Assembly: GCA_963700895.1 (NCBI GenBank)
Contig: CAVOZI010000027.1
Coordinates: 45,131 to 109,130, forward strand
From: Anderseniella sp963700895
GTDB taxonomy: Bacteria; Pseudomonadota; Alphaproteobacteria; Rhizobiales; Aestuariivirgaceae
DNA: 64,000 nucleotides
Reading direction: 5' to 3'
Positions within the stretch are counted from its first letter, which is position 1, and each line of letters starts with the position of its first letter. The notes under the pieces are model-generated. The model made no database searches. It had not been told where the DNA came from and worked only from the letters and a program-made list of their open reading frames with translations. Positions 26,374 through 34,897 of the stretch are shown piece by piece. A program made the translations under genes and the position numbers.

Positions 26374-29160
26374 TCAGGCACTACAACGCTGGCGCAGTTC
26401 ACCGAGCACGCCAGCGAGTTCGTCGGCCACCTCGCGACAGGCAGTAGCTGTATCGAGCGGCTCACCACTGCGGGCCTTGCGTTCGATCTCGCCACAAGTT
26501 GCAGCGAGCCGGGCTGCACCGATATTGCTCGACATCGACTTGAGCGCATGGGCCGCGTCAGCAAATTCGACCAGCGCATTTCGTTCCGCGCACGTCTGGA
26601 TCAGGTCCATGGCGGGTCCGGCGTTACTTTCGAACAGGCCAATGATGCGGTTCAGGAACTCCGGCTCGTCGGCACCGATGACGGCGAGCCCTGAGATGAC
26701 ATCCTCGTCAATGCGCGGAATGCTGCCTCGAACCGCGTGCACATCACTCCCGGGTGCCGCCTCGGACGATGAAGCCTGACTGTCTGGCAACGGCTGGGTG
26801 TTTTCCACCGCTTCGGCCGGAGCATTCTCCTGCAAGGCTCGCGCGACCTGGGCGATGGTGAACGGCTTGGTGATCTTGATGTCCATGCCGGCATCACGCC
26901 AGCTGCCTGCGTTGCCTGCGCCTTCGAGGTGCGCGGTCAGCGCTATCACCGGTGTGCGTGGCCGCCTTGTGCGGGCTTCCTCGCGACGGATCAGCCGGGT
27001 TGCCTCGAGGCCGTCCATCACCGGCATCGAGCAGTCCATCAGCACCACGTCATAGATTTGCTTGCGCCATTGGACGACGGCTTCCGACCCGTTTTCCACC
27101 AGGTCGAACCGGACCTTGAGCTGCCGCAGGACTTCCGCCACCACCTCTCGGTTGACCGCATTGTCATCTGCCACAAGGACATGCAGGTGCGAAAGGTCAG
27201 GCAATGCCTCGACGGCCGTCTTGCTGCCGTCAAGCGCATCGCGGCCACGCAATTTTCCGCTGGCCATGGCCCGGGCGAGCGCGTCGATGTCCGCGTGCGC
27301 CATGGGCAAGGGCAGCAGGTCATGAGCCAGGCCGCTCGCCAGCATCGATTGCGCACTTGTATTGCCGATGGGCTGGGCAAGGATGAAGCGCGGCGTCTGG
27401 CTTGCGTGCATGTCGAGAATGTCGTGGGCAATGCGGACCGAGGTGATCATGGATCTGTAGCCGCCCAACATGGCAGGCGTGATGTCCGCCGCTGCGACCG
27501 ATGTCATGTCGAGGCCCATGGCGCGGAACTGCGAGGTGATCGCGCGGGACAGGGGCTCGTCCTCCAGGCACACGATCGCCGGTGCCAGCGGGCAGCCGTC
27601 CAGCGCCGGGGCGTCATGGGCAACCGGGTCGGGGCAGGGGATGGTCACGATGAACCGGCTGCCCTGGCCGGGTGTGCTTTCAGCGCGGATCGATCCGCCC
27701 ATGGCGTCGGCCAGCTGCTTGCAGATCGACAGGCCAAGTCCGGTGCCGCCATACTTGCGTGTGGTGCTTGAATCGGCCTGCGAGAATGCCTCGAAGATGC
27801 TGGCGAGCTTGTCCTCGGCAATACCGATACCGCTGTCGATTACCGTCAGTTCAAGCCGGGCGAGGCCGCCGTCCGACGCCGGAGGCAGCATGCGCGCGGC
27901 AATGCCGACGTATCCTGACGAGGTAAACTTGATGGCGTTGTTGGCAAGGTTGGTCAGCACCTGCGTCAGCCGGACGGGGTCGCAGGTGAATGTCGCGGGC
28001 ACCTTCGGGTCGACATAGGATACAAGTTGCAGTCCGCTGGAGTTGGCGCGCTCCCAGAACAGCGCCAGTACATGGTCGATGGTGGTGCGCGGTGATACCG
28101 GAAGGGGCTCCAGTTGCAGCTTGCCGGCCTCGATCTTGGACAGGTCGAGCAGGTCGTTGATGATGGCCAGCAGCGACTGGCCCGAGCTGACGATGACGTC
28201 GGCATACCGCTGCATGCCGTCGGGAAGGCGGCCGGATGCCAACAGCTCCGCCATCACCATGATGCCGTTCATGGGGGTGCGAATCTCGTGGCTCATCGTT
28301 GCAAGGAAACTGGACTTGGCGTCAGAGGCTGCTTCGGCGGCTTCCTTGGCGATGCGCAGCTGGGCCGTGCGCTGATCGACTGTCTGTTCCAGGTTTGCCC
28401 GGTGGCGGGCAAGGGCACGGTCACGTGCGTTGATCTGGTCGAGCATACCGTTGAAAGCGTCAACCAGCTTGCCGATCTCGTCGCCCGTGGTGCGGTCAGC
28501 GCGCACTGTGTAGTCGTGCTCGTCACGCACCTTGGCAATGGCTCGCATCAGGCTTGCCAGCGGCGAGGTGACCGACCGTTTCAGGCCGGACGATACGCCA
28601 AGTCCCAGCACGCAGGCGAACAGGGCAGCCAGCACGGAGGCGAGAATGCCCTCGAACAGTTGTGTGCGCAGGTCCGAGATGTCTGCCAGCAGCGAGACCG
28701 TGCCCACCTGCAGGCCACCCTGAATGGCTGGCACAGCTACCGAGATGGTCGGGTTGACCGCCATGGCCATGATACCGGTTGCCGTCTCATCGGGCATGAC
28801 CCGGCCCAGGCCGCTGCCCTGTTCCACGATCACCGCATTGCCGATGGCTGCGAACACCTGGCCGTCATTCAGGTTTGCCGAGATGAACGGAATGGCCTTG
28901 AGCTTGCCAATGGCGCGCAGCGAATTGAGCGCGGAGGCCTTGTCACCGGAGCGCAGGTGAGGGGCCACGCTGGCGGCAAAGACCTGGGCGGTTGCCTCCA
29001 GCGCCTGCTTGCGTGCATCGAGGTTTTGCGTGGTCTGGCGATAGACGTAGAAACCGGTCGCCGTCATTACCGACACCAAAACCGCCAGCATGACCACCAT
29101 GGTGATCTTGCGGGCAATGGTGAGGCTCAACAGCTCGATGATTTTCTGCTTGATCGGCAT
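26374..29160 (-). CDS. Hybrid sensor histidine kinase (HAMP-HisKA-HATPase-pseudoREC-REC-HPt)
   Basis: Membrane-bound hybrid sensor kinase of 928 residues, started at ATG 29160, which follows a GGGAAA ribosome-binding site. An earlier in-frame ATG at 29214 exists. It has two transmembrane helices flanking a periplasmic sensor of about 130 residues, then HAMP, HisKA (phospho-His in SHEIRTPMNG, about residue 287) and HATPase with N, G1 and G2 boxes (NLANNAIKF, DSGIGI, GGTGLGLSI). A degenerate receiver lacking the phospho-Asp follows, then an intact receiver (VLMDCSMPVMDG, about residue 707) and a C-terminal HPt domain (AHALKSMSSNIGA). The architecture is BarA/ArcB-like and implies a separate response regulator, none of which is in view. 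The signal is unknown. Confidence 0.92.
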   Translation of the reverse strand: MPIKQKIIELLSLTIARKITMVVMLAVLVSVMTATGFYVYRQTTQNLDARKQALEATAQVFAASVAPHLRSGDKASALNSLRAIGKLKAIPFISANLNDGQVFAAIGNAVIVEQGSGLGRVMPDETATGIMAMAVNPTISVAVPAIQGGLQVGTVSLLADISDLRTQLFEGILASVLAALFACVLGLGVSSGLKRSVTSPLASLMRAIAKVRDEHDYTVRADRTTGDEIGKLVDAFNGMLDQINARDRALARHRANLEQTVDQRTAQLRIAKEAAEAASDAKSSFLATMSHEIRTPMNGIMVMAELLASGRLPDGMQRYADVIVSSGQSLLAIINDLLDLSKIEAGKLQLEPLPVSPRTTIDHVLALFWERANSSGLQLVSYVDPKVPATFTCDPVRLTQVLTNLANNAIKFTSSGYVGIAARMLPPASDGGLARLELTVIDSGIGIAEDKLASIFEAFSQADSSTTRKYGGTGLGLSICKQLADAMGGSIRAESTPGQGSRFIVTIPCPDPVAHDAPALDGCPLAPAIVCLEDEPLSRAITSQFRAMGLDMTSVAAADITPAMLGGYRSMITSVRIAHDILDMHASQTPRFILAQPIGNTSAQSMLASGLAHDLLPLPMAHADIDALARAMASGKLRGRDALDGSKTAVEALPDLSHLHVLVADDNAVNREVVAEVLRQLKVRFDLVENGSEAVVQWRKQIYDVVLMDCSMPVMDGLEATRLIRREEARTRRPRTPVIALTAHLEGAGNAGSWRDAGMDIKITKPFTIAQVARALQENAPAEAVENTQPLPDSQASSSEAAPGSDVHAVRGSIPRIDEDVISGLAVIGADEPEFLNRIIGLFESNAGPAMDLIQTCAERNALVEFADAAHALKSMSSNIGAARLAATCGEIERKARSGEPLDTATACREVADELAGVLGELRQRCSA

Positions 29161-29437
29161 GGTTTCCCGCCAGCACACCTGCGGAGCGTGTTGCGTACAA
29201 GTTGCATGCCCCACACCTTGATAGCCCGGTCATGGTTAACAAAACCTGCCTGATTTCCGCCATTTGTGCGCTGCTCAGCCCCGTTCGGAAGGATTTGTTA
29301 ACATCCGGCTAACCAGCAAAGCCGTTTTGCCCTGCCTGAAGGCGCCGGTTAACCGCGTTCAATGCTCTAGGCGTATAGAGTTCCGCCAGATGTCTGACAT
29401 GTGGCAGTGCTCGCCGTTCAGGTGAGCCGGGGAAATC

Positions 29438-30712
29438 ATGGGTAGCAGGTTTACGACGAAGCTGAGGGCGATGCTGAAGCACAGCGATGGTGCCGCGGCA
29501 CTGATCTTCGCCCTGCTGGCGCCCGCCCTGGTAGGCGTGGCCGGCATCGCTGTCGATTTTGCACGCTACAATCATACACATGCCAACCTGCAGGGGCTGG
29601 CTGACGGTGCCGCCGTGGCTGCCGTCCAGAGCATGACCGTTGCCAACATGGCAGCGTCGGCCACCGAGGCCAGCGTGCAAAGCTACGTCAAGAGCCGCGC
29701 GGAAGACATGGCCTGGCAGAAGGGCCAGCATGGCATCAAGGTGACGACCAATGTCGACATGAAGGCTAATTCCGTTGAGGTTCAGCTCAGCGAAGAATGG
29801 CAGCCGATGCTGGCACATTACCTCACCGGTGAGGTAAAGACGCCGATTGTTGTCAGTTCCACTGCCTCGATGGTCGGGTCCGGCAAGGCATGTGCAATCG
29901 CGCTTGAGGACACTGGCAACAAGGTCTTTCACATGGATGACAGTTCGAGGTTGTCCGGGAATGATTGCGGCATGTTCTCGAACTCCACCGATAGTCATTC
30001 GCTGGTGGTCGACAAGGAGGCAGTACTGAAGGCTGCCCACGTATGTTCGGCTGGTGGATCGCTGGTCAAGAACAAGGGCAACGTAACACCCGACGTGACC
30101 GAAGACTGCCCGCCCATGAAAGACCCGCTCGAAGGCCGCGCCGCGCCGCCGTTCGGGGGATGCGACTTCACCAACCATCGCGTCAGCCTGCCCAGCCTGT
30201 TCAAGCTCAAGGCGAATTCGGTGTACTGCGGCGGCCTGACGATCGACAGTGCCGCCATTGTCGATCTCGAGCCGGGTGTCTACGTCATCAAGGACGGCCC
30301 GCTGGTCGTGAAGGATGCATCGACCATGCGCGGCAAGGGCGTCAGTTTCTACCTCACCGGTGCCGGCACGCGGTTCGAGTTCGGACCACTGACGACCATC
30401 TCGCTGGAAGCACCGGTGAACGGACCAATGGCCGGGCTGCTGTTCTTCGAGGATCGTGACAATGCGGCCACGACCCACCTGATCCAGTCGATCAACGCAC
30501 GAACCTTGCTGGGCACCATCTACCTGCCCAGATCGCTGCTTGAACTGTCTGCCAACGCTATCATTGCCGGTGACTCGGCCTATACCGCGCTCGTGGTCGG
30601 AAAGCTGCTGGTGCGTGGCGGTCCAAATGTTGTGCTCAATTCGGACTATGAAGCGACGGATGTGCCGGTGCCGCCTGGCCTGATTGGCGGCAAGGTGATC
30701 CTCACCAACTGA
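29438..30712 (+). CDS. TadE/TadG-like pilus-assembly family protein
   Basis: Protein of 424 residues with an N-terminal Tad-type segment: DGAAALIFALLAPALVGVAG followed by a helix ending in NLQGLADGAAVAA. This is the hallmark of the TadE/TadG minor pilin-like proteins of Flp pili. The rest is a secreted-type region with several cysteines and no von Willebrand A motif. A ribosome-binding site (GGGGAAA) precedes the ATG at 29438. No other tad/cpa genes are nearby, so it is an orphan in this window. It may act in surface attachment rather than in a complete pilus. It diverges from the hybrid histidine kinase. Confidence 0.7.
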   Translation: MGSRFTTKLRAMLKHSDGAAALIFALLAPALVGVAGIAVDFARYNHTHANLQGLADGAAVAAVQSMTVANMAASATEASVQSYVKSRAEDMAWQKGQHGIKVTTNVDMKANSVEVQLSEEWQPMLAHYLTGEVKTPIVVSSTASMVGSGKACAIALEDTGNKVFHMDDSSRLSGNDCGMFSNSTDSHSLVVDKEAVLKAAHVCSAGGSLVKNKGNVTPDVTEDCPPMKDPLEGRAAPPFGGCDFTNHRVSLPSLFKLKANSVYCGGLTIDSAAIVDLEPGVYVIKDGPLVVKDASTMRGKGVSFYLTGAGTRFEFGPLTTISLEAPVNGPMAGLLFFEDRDNAATTHLIQSINARTLLGTIYLPRSLLELSANAIIAGDSAYTALVVGKLLVRGGPNVVLNSDYEATDVPVPPGLIGGKVILTN

Positions 30713-30808
30713 TGTCTGCGAGGGCTGTTCAGGCGCGCCACATGGTGCTTGCCTCGCCCAGCCCGATGCGACAGCTTGGCTGCCTTCGTGGAACCCGGGA
30801 GGCGAGAC

Positions 30809-31906
30809 ATGGCATCATCCAATTCAGTTCGTGTGGCGGTACTGCCCGGTGACGGCATCGGCATCGAGGTCATGCAGCCGTGCCTCGCCTGCCTTGATGT
30901 GGTGGCAGCGCAGGCCGGCAGTTTCAGCTTTTCCTGGGAGACGCTCGAGGCAGGTGCAGGCGTGTTTCGCACTACCGGCACTGCATTGCCCGACGACGTG
31001 GTGAAGCGGGCGGGCAAGGCGGACGTGATGCTGCTCGGGGCGATGGGCCTGCCGGACGTGCGCTATCCGGATGGTCGCGAAATCACGCCGCAGATCGAAC
31101 TGCGCGAGATCTTCGACCTTTATGCCGGGGTGCGCCCCGTCGAGACGTTTCCCGGTTCGCCCGTGCCGCTGAAGGACCCGCGTGCGGCCAGCCTTGATTT
31201 CGTGCTGGTACGCGAGAACACCGAAGGCCTGTTCCACTCGCGACTGACGCCGCAGCTCAAGGATGACAGGGAAGCGCGGGAAACACTGCTGATCACGCGG
31301 CATGCCACAGAGCGGCTGACGGATTTCGGCTTCCGGCTGGCTGAGCGGCGCAAGGCCCGCGGCCGGGGCGAGGGGCGCGTCACCTGTGTCGACAAGGCCA
31401 ACGTGTTTGCCAGCTTCGCGTTCATGCGCAAGGTGTTCTACGAGCGCGCCGCCGCCTTTCCGGATATCAAGGCAGACCACTGGTACGTCGATGCGATGGC
31501 GCTGTCGCTGATCCGCAACCCGTGGGCGTGGGATGTCATGGTGACGGAAAACATGTTCGGCGACATATTGTCGGATGCTGCCGCTGCCCTGATGGGCGGC
31601 ATGGGCATGGCACCGTCTGCCGACATCGGTGACAAGCATGCCCTGTTCCAGCCCTGCCATGGCACTGCGCCGGACATCATGGGCACCGGCAAGGCAAACC
31701 CCACGGCCATGCTGCTGTCGGGCGCGATGATGCTGGACTGGCTGGGCGATACGCTGGGTGATGAAGCGATGAGCGAGGCCGCAGAGCGGCTGCGCCAGGG
31801 CGTGCGGGCCGCCTTCGCCGATGGCAGCCTGCGGCCTTGCGAGGTGGGCGGTGATGCGGGGCTGAAGCAGATCACGGACAGGGTGCTTCACGCGCTCAAG
31901 GCCTGA
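30809..31906 (+). CDS. Isocitrate/isopropylmalate dehydrogenase-family oxidoreductase
   Basis: Beta-decarboxylating NAD-dependent dehydrogenase of 365 residues. The start is ATG 30809, preceded by GGAGG. It shows the N-terminal VAVLPGDGIGIEVM, the substrate-loop LVRENTEGLF, the catalytic Lys region VTCVDKANVF, the metal-binding VTENMFGDILSDAAA and the cofactor region PCHGTAPDIMGTGKANPTA. Similar proteins are annotated as 3-isopropylmalate or tartrate dehydrogenases. The absence of leuC/leuD/leuA neighbours and the divergent substrate loop make a catabolic 2-hydroxy-3-carboxy acid dehydrogenase more likely than leucine synthesis. It stands alone between the TadG-like gene and an ABC transporter. 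Confidence 0.85.
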   Translation: MASSNSVRVAVLPGDGIGIEVMQPCLACLDVVAAQAGSFSFSWETLEAGAGVFRTTGTALPDDVVKRAGKADVMLLGAMGLPDVRYPDGREITPQIELREIFDLYAGVRPVETFPGSPVPLKDPRAASLDFVLVRENTEGLFHSRLTPQLKDDREARETLLITRHATERLTDFGFRLAERRKARGRGEGRVTCVDKANVFASFAFMRKVFYERAAAFPDIKADHWYVDAMALSLIRNPWAWDVMVTENMFGDILSDAAAALMGGMGMAPSADIGDKHALFQPCHGTAPDIMGTGKANPTAMLLSGAMMLDWLGDTLGDEAMSEAAERLRQGVRAAFADGSLRPCEVGGDAGLKQITDRVLHALKA

Positions 31907-32027
31907 CCCTCACGCAAGTCTGGTCTGCACCGGATCCGCCTGCAATGCCTTTGATGCAACAAGTTCACGTGCTAGGCGTTGGGCTTGGCTGGCGGGCATT
32001 TTTCCCTGCATTGCTTCTCGAGGTTTC

Positions 32028-33197
32028 ATGCTTGATCGTATCTTCAGATGGTTCGAGAGACGCACCGATGCGTTCTCTGACGGCGAGGCCGCCATGCCGC
32101 CGGCCACGCTGAATGGCTTCATCTGGCATTACACCAAGCCGTTCTGGCCCTGGATCGCGGTGACGTCGGTACTGGCTGCCGTGGTGGCGGTGATCGAGGT
32201 CTCGCTGTTCGCCATTCTCGGGTCCGTGGTGGACTGGCTGGCCAAGACCACGCCGCAGACGGTATTCACCGACTATTCGGTGGAGCTGATACTGCTGGCC
32301 GGGCTGGTGCTGGTGCTGCAACCACTGCTGAACTTCGTCTATGAACTCATCCTGCACCAGACGCTGATGGGCAATTTCCCCATGCGCATCCGCTGGGAGG
32401 CGCACCGCTATGTGCTGCGCCAGTCGCTCGAGTTCTTCCAGAACGACTTTGCCGGGCGCATCGCCACCAAGGTGATGCAGGCGGCGCTGGCCGTGCGCGA
32501 GGTGGTGCTGAAGACGGCAGACGTGTTCGTCTTCGTCGCGGTGTATTTCACCGCAGCCATCGTGCTGTTCGCCGATGCCGACTGGCGCCTGGCGATCCCG
32601 ATGGTCACCTGGCTGATCGGCTACCTCGGCGCGCTGTGGTACTTCGTGCCCCGGCTGAAGCGGGTGTCCAAGGCGCAGGCCGATGCCCGCTCGCTGGTGA
32701 CCGGCAGGATCGTGGACAGCTACACCAACATCCCGACGGTGAAGATGTTCGCCCACACCGAGTTCGAGGACCGTTATGCGCGCGACGGCATGGAGCCGTT
32801 TCTCGACAACGTGCACCAGCAGATGCGGTTGTCGACCAAGCTGATCACCTCGCTGAACGTGCTCAATGCCCTGAACCTGTTCGGCGTCGGGGCGACGGCC
32901 CTCTGGCTTTGGTCGCTCGGGGCGATCAGTGCCGGTGCCATCGCCTTTGCGGTGGGGCTGGTGCTGCGGCTTAAGGGCATGTCGCACTGGATCATGTGGG
33001 AAGTGTCGGGCCTGTTCGAGAACATCGGCGTCGTGCAGGACGGTATCGAGAGCATTTCGCGCAGGCGCCAGGTGGTGGACAAGCCCGGTGCGCAGCCGCT
33101 GGCAGGTGCCGCGACGGCGAGATCCGCTTCGAGGGCATCGGTTTCCATTACGGCAAGGATCGGGCCGAGCTTGATCGCGGCATCATCGACAACCTGA
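32028..33197 (+). CDS. ABC transporter, transmembrane half (frameshifted gene, 5' part)
   Basis: Permease half of a fused MsbA-type ABC exporter: about six hydrophobic helices over residues 25-340, with the coupling-helix region ARSLVTGRIVDSYTNIPTVK. The coding sense is lost at about 33116, where two G bases replace the three needed to read ATGEIRFEG. The last 27 residues of this frame are spurious. The ATPase half continues in the next frame to 33916. With one G restored the protein would be about 629 residues, normal for the family. The ATG at 32028 follows a GAGG site. The substrate is unknown. Confidence 0.85.
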   Translation: MLDRIFRWFERRTDAFSDGEAAMPPATLNGFIWHYTKPFWPWIAVTSVLAAVVAVIEVSLFAILGSVVDWLAKTTPQTVFTDYSVELILLAGLVLVLQPLLNFVYELILHQTLMGNFPMRIRWEAHRYVLRQSLEFFQNDFAGRIATKVMQAALAVREVVLKTADVFVFVAVYFTAAIVLFADADWRLAIPMVTWLIGYLGALWYFVPRLKRVSKAQADARSLVTGRIVDSYTNIPTVKMFAHTEFEDRYARDGMEPFLDNVHQQMRLSTKLITSLNVLNALNLFGVGATALWLWSLGAISAGAIAFAVGLVLRLKGMSHWIMWEVSGLFENIGVVQDGIESISRRRQVVDKPGAQPLAGAATARSASRASVSITARIGPSLIAASSTT

Positions 33198-33916
33198 CGC
33201 TCACCGTGCAGCCCGGCGAGAAGCTCGGCATCGTTGGCCGCTCCGGGGCGGGCAAGTCGACGCTGGTGTCATTGCTGCTGCGCTTCTATGACCTCGAGAC
33301 CGGCCGCATCCTGATGGATGGGCAGGACATCGCCGGGGTGACGCAGTCCTCCTTGCGGGCGAATATCGGCATGGTCACGCAGGATACATCGCTGCTGCAC
33401 CGCTCGATTGCCGACAACATCCGCTATGGCCGGCCAGACGCCAGCCTGGAAGACGTGGTGAAGGCCGCCAAACGGGCAGCCGCGCACGAGTTCATTCTCG
33501 GGCTGGAGGACCAGCGGGGCCGCAAGGGCTATGACAGCCACGTCGGCGAGCGCGGGGTCAAGCTGTCGGGTGGCCAGCGCCAGCGCATCGCCATCGCGCG
33601 GGTGCTGCTGAAGGATGCGCCGATCCTCATTCTCGACGAAGCAACCAGCGCGCTCGATTCAGAGGTCGAGGCGGTGATCCAGGACAGCTTCACTGGCCTG
33701 ATGGAAGGCAAGACCGTGCTTGCCATCGCCCACCGGCTGTCCACCATTGCGGCCATGGACCGGCTGGTGGTGATGGACAAGGGCAGCATCGTCGAGATGG
33801 GCAGCCACGCTGAACTGCTCTCTCGCGGCGGGCTTTACGCGTCGTTGTGGGCGCGGCAGTCGGGCGGGTTCATCGCCACGGCCGATGATGTCAACCAGGC
33901 CAGTGCTGCCGAGTGA
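33116..33916 (+). CDS. ABC transporter, ATP-binding half (continuation after a one-base frameshift)
   Basis: ATPase domain of the same transporter: GEIRFEGIGFHYGK at its start, Walker A VGRSGAGKST, Q-loop GMVTQDTSLLH, signature LSGGQRQRIAIARVL, Walker B ILILDEATSALD and H-loop AIAHRLSTI. All catalytic motifs are intact, and no likely independent start with a ribosome-binding site was seen. This is therefore best read as the second half of the gene that begins at 32028, separated only by the missing G. A GC-rich palindromic repeat follows the stop and may terminate transcription. Confidence 0.85.
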   Translation, partial: GEIRFEGIGFHYGKDRAELDRGIIDNLTLTVQPGEKLGIVGRSGAGKSTLVSLLLRFYDLETGRILMDGQDIAGVTQSSLRANIGMVTQDTSLLHRSIADNIRYGRPDASLEDVVKAAKRAAAHEFILGLEDQRGRKGYDSHVGERGVKLSGGQRQRIAIARVLLKDAPILILDEATSALDSEVEAVIQDSFTGLMEGKTVLAIAHRLSTIAAMDRLVVMDKGSIVEMGSHAELLSRGGLYASLWARQSGGFIATADDVNQASAAE

Positions 33917-33951
33917 CTCAAAGCGAGCGCAGCCTTTATCCCATATGCCTT

Positions 33952-34000
33952 GCCCGGGCTTGACCCGGGCATCCATGGACCCCCGGATCAAGTCCGGGGG
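33952..34000. repeat. Twin GC-rich palindromes (intergenic repeat, possible bidirectional terminator)
   Basis: Two adjacent hairpins lie between convergent genes. GCCCGGG (33952-33958) pairs with CCCGGGC (33964-33970) around CTTGA, and CCCCCGGA (33980-33987) pairs with TCCGGGGG (33993-34000) around TCAAG. The loops are reverse complements of each other (CTTGA against TCAAG). Units of this kind are scattered in many alphaproteobacterial genomes as intergenic repeats. No T run follows, so a terminator role is tentative. Confidence 0.75.
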
Positions 34001-34027
34001 AAGCAAGGACGATCACACACTCTTGCT

Positions 34028-34783
34028 CTAGATCGACCAGCCACCGCAGATGATGTGGTTCTGGCCGGTGACGAACGACGACTCGTCTGACGCCAGCCAC
34101 ACGATCAGGGGCGCAACGTCGTCTGCGTCGGCCAGCTTGCCGGTGGGCTGACGGGACAGGAACCATTCGCGCGCCTTGTCGTAGCCGCCCATCTGTTCGC
34201 CCAGCGTCTCGATGCGCTGGCGCAGGGAGGGCGTGTCGATGGTGCCGGGGCAGATCGCGTTGCAGCGGATGTTCTGCTTGACGAAGTCCACCGCAATGGA
34301 CCGCGTCATGCCGATGACCGCTGCCTTGGTCGCGCCATAGACAAAGCGTGCCGGTGCGCCCTTTATCGATGAGACCACCGAGGCCATGTTGATGATCGAC
34401 CCGCCACCGCGCTCGATCATGCCGGGGATGACCGCCTTTGCCATGCGGTACTGGGCGCGCACATTGAGCTCGAACGAGAAGTCCCAGGCCGCGTCGTCAC
34501 AGTCGAGGATGGTGCCGTGGTGCACATAGCCCGAGCAGTTGAACAGCGCATCTATCGGCCCCGCCTTCTCGATGATGCGGGCCACCTGCTTGGGCTTGGT
34601 CACGTCCAGCATGAAGGTCTTGATGCCGCGTGCCTGCGACTTCACCTCGGCGAGCGCGTCCTTGTTGATGTCGGTGGCAATGACCTTGGCGCCCTCGCGC
34701 GCCATGGCGATCGCCGCGGCCCTGCCCATGCCCATGCCAGCCGCTGTTACCAGCACCGTCTTGCCCTTCAGCCGCCCCGCCAT
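34028..34783 (-). CDS. Short-chain dehydrogenase/reductase, BDH2-like
   Basis: SDR of 251 residues starting at ATG 34783. The NAD-binding motif is TAAGMGMG, the acidic residue in ATDIN suggests NAD specificity, NCSGYVHHG is the NNAG-equivalent region, and the active site has Ser in NMASVVSS and YGATK (Tyr/Lys). The sequence closely resembles the type 2 hydroxybutyrate dehydrogenase/DHRS6 group, including FNCSGYVHHGTILDCDD and CPGTIDTPSL. Bacterial members of this group also act as 2-keto-3-deoxy-L-fuconate dehydrogenases. Divergent position opposite a sugar-acid operon favours the sugar-acid role. A longer upstream frame only overlaps the antisense gene and is not real. Confidence 0.85.
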   Translation of the reverse strand: MAGRLKGKTVLVTAAGMGMGRAAAIAMAREGAKVIATDINKDALAEVKSQARGIKTFMLDVTKPKQVARIIEKAGPIDALFNCSGYVHHGTILDCDDAAWDFSFELNVRAQYRMAKAVIPGMIERGGGSIINMASVVSSIKGAPARFVYGATKAAVIGMTRSIAVDFVKQNIRCNAICPGTIDTPSLRQRIETLGEQMGGYDKAREWFLSRQPTGKLADADDVAPLIVWLASDESSFVTGQNHIICGGWSI

Positions 34784-34897
34784 TCGTGAAACTCCCTTGT
34801 GAAACTGTTTTGTAGGTTGGCGCCCAATGTGCCAGATTTCGGCAACTGCGCAATTGTGAACTGACAAGCCGCAGGCAGGGCAGGGGACGTTATCACC

